Assembly (NCBI GenBank): GCA_963970005.1
Contig: CAXAMN010029116.1
Span: forward strand, 250,717-314,716
Source: Durusdinium trenchii
Taxonomy: Eukaryota; Sar; Dinophyceae; Suessiales; Symbiodiniaceae
DNA: 64,000 nucleotides
Direction: 5' to 3'
Below the pieces are notes generated by a model. The model did no database searches. It was given only the letters and a program-made list of their open reading frames with translations, and had not been told where the DNA came from. Of the stretch, positions 62,565-64,000 are shown piece after piece. The position numbers were made by a program, and so were the translations under genes. Within the stretch, counting starts at the first letter, position 1; each line of letters starts with the position of its first letter.

Positions 62565-63995
62565 TTGGGGCGTATCTTCATGAGCGGGACCGCTCTTGGC
62601 GCTCTGATTGAGGCAACTCGTGCTACAGCACAAACTCTCCGAGTCTTGGCTGACACTCTTGAGACAGCTGCAAATCGAGCTTCCTGGGCCCCGCGGTCGT
62701 CAAATCCTGAACAGGAGGTGCACACTGATACAGTTGACTGGGACATCACCAACTACGCCACTTCATCGGCTACTCCCGCTCCTGCCTCCAGGCTCTCCAC
62801 AAACCAGGCCTACGAACTGGTGGCTTCCCGTATTCCTCCGGTGCCTGAACATTGCATTGAGCTTTGCGCTCGTTTGGGAGTTACTATGCAGGACGTGCGA
62901 GACTGAGCTGATCGTGCTTGGATTGCTGGGTGTTGGGTCGTGATGGCCCTCAACTTCTGGCATGCGGATTGCTCCTTTGTTCCGTTGGCTGCAATGGCAA
63001 GAGTGCCTACGAGATCACAGGCTGAGGCCCTAGAGTATCTCCAGGGAGTGGTCAGAGCTTTCGGTAGCTCTGGGGAAGAGTTCCTTGTTCCTCAGGGTGG
63101 CCGTAGACTTCCATCCCATACTCTCGTACTTTCCAAGGAGCTTGTGGCTATGACAGTGTGGTTGTGGCTCACGATTTGAGCAAAGCTGAGGAGTTGAGGC
63201 CTTACCGTGCTTTGGACCCTTCGCGGCTCATTCTTCTTTGGGATCCATCTCCATACCTTTCTGATCGACTCTGGCTAGCCAACCAAGAGCCCGCTAGCCT
63301 GTTGTGGACACTGGCCAGAACAGAGGACTCACCTGACCTGGAGAAGGAGAGCCTGGATCATACATGTGAGCTTGCGCGAATCTGGGATGCCCGTGTCCGT
63401 GATCAGCCCCACGGAGAATCTACCATGCACTTCTCTATGCGCTTCTTCGACAACTACAAGAACCCTACGACTGACAGGATGATCGGAGATCGCGCGACTG
63501 AGGCTCACCGTGCGTTTTTGCTTCAGGGGGGACTTTTTCCGGGTGGTAGGTGCTTTCGAGGTGTTCGGATGTCGCTAGTGGCTTGGTCATAGATGACTTC
63601 TACTGCATCTCTGTTGAGGATGAGGGGCTCTCTGCCTTTGAGAAAGATGGGCCCGCAGACCAGAAGCTCTCTCAAGCCACCATACATATGAAAAGGGCCG
63701 CATCAGCTTATGTTTGCTTGGCTCCCCTGACAAAGACCTGTTGGACTCTCAGAAGGCGAAGGTGACTGGAGCAGAGATTGATGCCACCCCGGCGACCAGA
63801 TCTCGTGGATTGACAATAAGCGTTGGAAGTCCGGCCTCAAAAAAGACTGGCGCTTTCCTATGTGTCTTTGAAGCTGGCTAGGTCTCATTGGGGGGGTGGA
63901 CAAACGCTATGCAGTATAGGAGGGGTGGAAATGTTCACGAGCGGCCATTTTGGCCTTGTGCAGGATCCCTCGACTATGGAGAAAAGATGAGCGTG
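62565..63995 (+). pseudogene. decayed dinoflagellate reverse-transcriptase-like retroelement
   Basis: The sequence fits a retroelement ORF family very common in Symbiodiniaceae genomes (recognised from memory). The N-terminal part has ELVASRIPPVPEHCIELCAR, then a TGA and DRAWIAGCW. After a frame change come VVVAHDLSKAEELRPYRALD and RLWLANQEPASLLWTLART, then FFDNYKNPTTDRMIGDR. After that the segment that normally holds the D-x-FYHQ motif is missing. The copy resumes with LVIDDFYCISVEDEGL and, in another frame, KVTGAEIDATPATRSRGLTI. The internal deletion removes part of the catalytic region. At least four frame breaks or stops make this a dead copy. It runs to the window end. Confidence 0.6.
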
Positions 63996-64000
63996 AAACG

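Noticed and set aside
63935..63960. Dinoflagellate spliced-leader relic (GCCATTTTGGC)
   Set aside because: Only 11 central bases match the spliced leader and the flanks do not. The word is also a near-palindrome, so chance is a fair explanation.

Overview
The window looks like nuclear DNA of a dinoflagellate, most likely a member of the Symbiodiniaceae. Host genes appear as short exons scattered through long introns. Intergenic and intronic DNA is full of minisatellites. Three retroelements are of kinds common in these genomes. No bacterial-style operon, rRNA or convincing tRNA gene was seen. All host exon limits are approximate because dinoflagellate splice sites are irregular.

Layout. From 1.2 to 4.6 kb there is a split gene for a secreted-looking serine hydrolase of the class C beta-lactamase-like fold. 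From 5.0 to 7.4 kb lies a block of successive satellites. From 7.5 to 14.5 kb is mostly non-coding, with a 1.1-kb pyrimidine-rich tract at 12.4-13.5 kb. A small two-helix membrane protein resembling VMA21 lies at 14.6-15.1 kb. A Ser/Lys-rich protein with a KH-like C-terminus starts at 18.2 kb, with further exon-like pieces to about 21.8 kb.

From 22.7 to 36.1 kb, on the minus strand, lies a 13.4-kb Penelope-like retroelement. It is bounded by nearly identical 424-bp direct repeats. In sense order it carries seven small Pro/Thr/Ser-rich open frames, one of them with a Myb/SANT-like domain and at least two of them tandem paralogues. These are followed by a gag-like frame, a GIY-YIG endonuclease and a reverse transcriptase. 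The last three share one reading frame interrupted only by two TGA codons, plus two frameshifts. A multi-protein Penelope-like element of this size is the most unusual object in the window.

From 43.85 to about 61.3 kb there is a SulP-family anion transporter gene with a C-terminal STAS domain. One of its introns holds a 10.8-kb Ty1/copia element (44179-54990). That element has 138-bp LTRs and a primer site matching the anticodon arm of tRNA-Met. Its gag carries CCCH and CCHC zinc fingers, and its pol includes a cytosine-methyltransferase-like domain with a lost catalytic Cys. It also has an extra ORF before the 3' LTR. Its RNase H domain is split by a 1.88-kb TIR element with a TA target duplication, so insertions are nested three deep: TIR element in copia element in host intron. 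From 62.5 kb to the window end is a decayed copy of a dinoflagellate reverse-transcriptase family.

Repeats built on CTACTAG recur at six or more sites across the window and probably mark a family of short dispersed elements.
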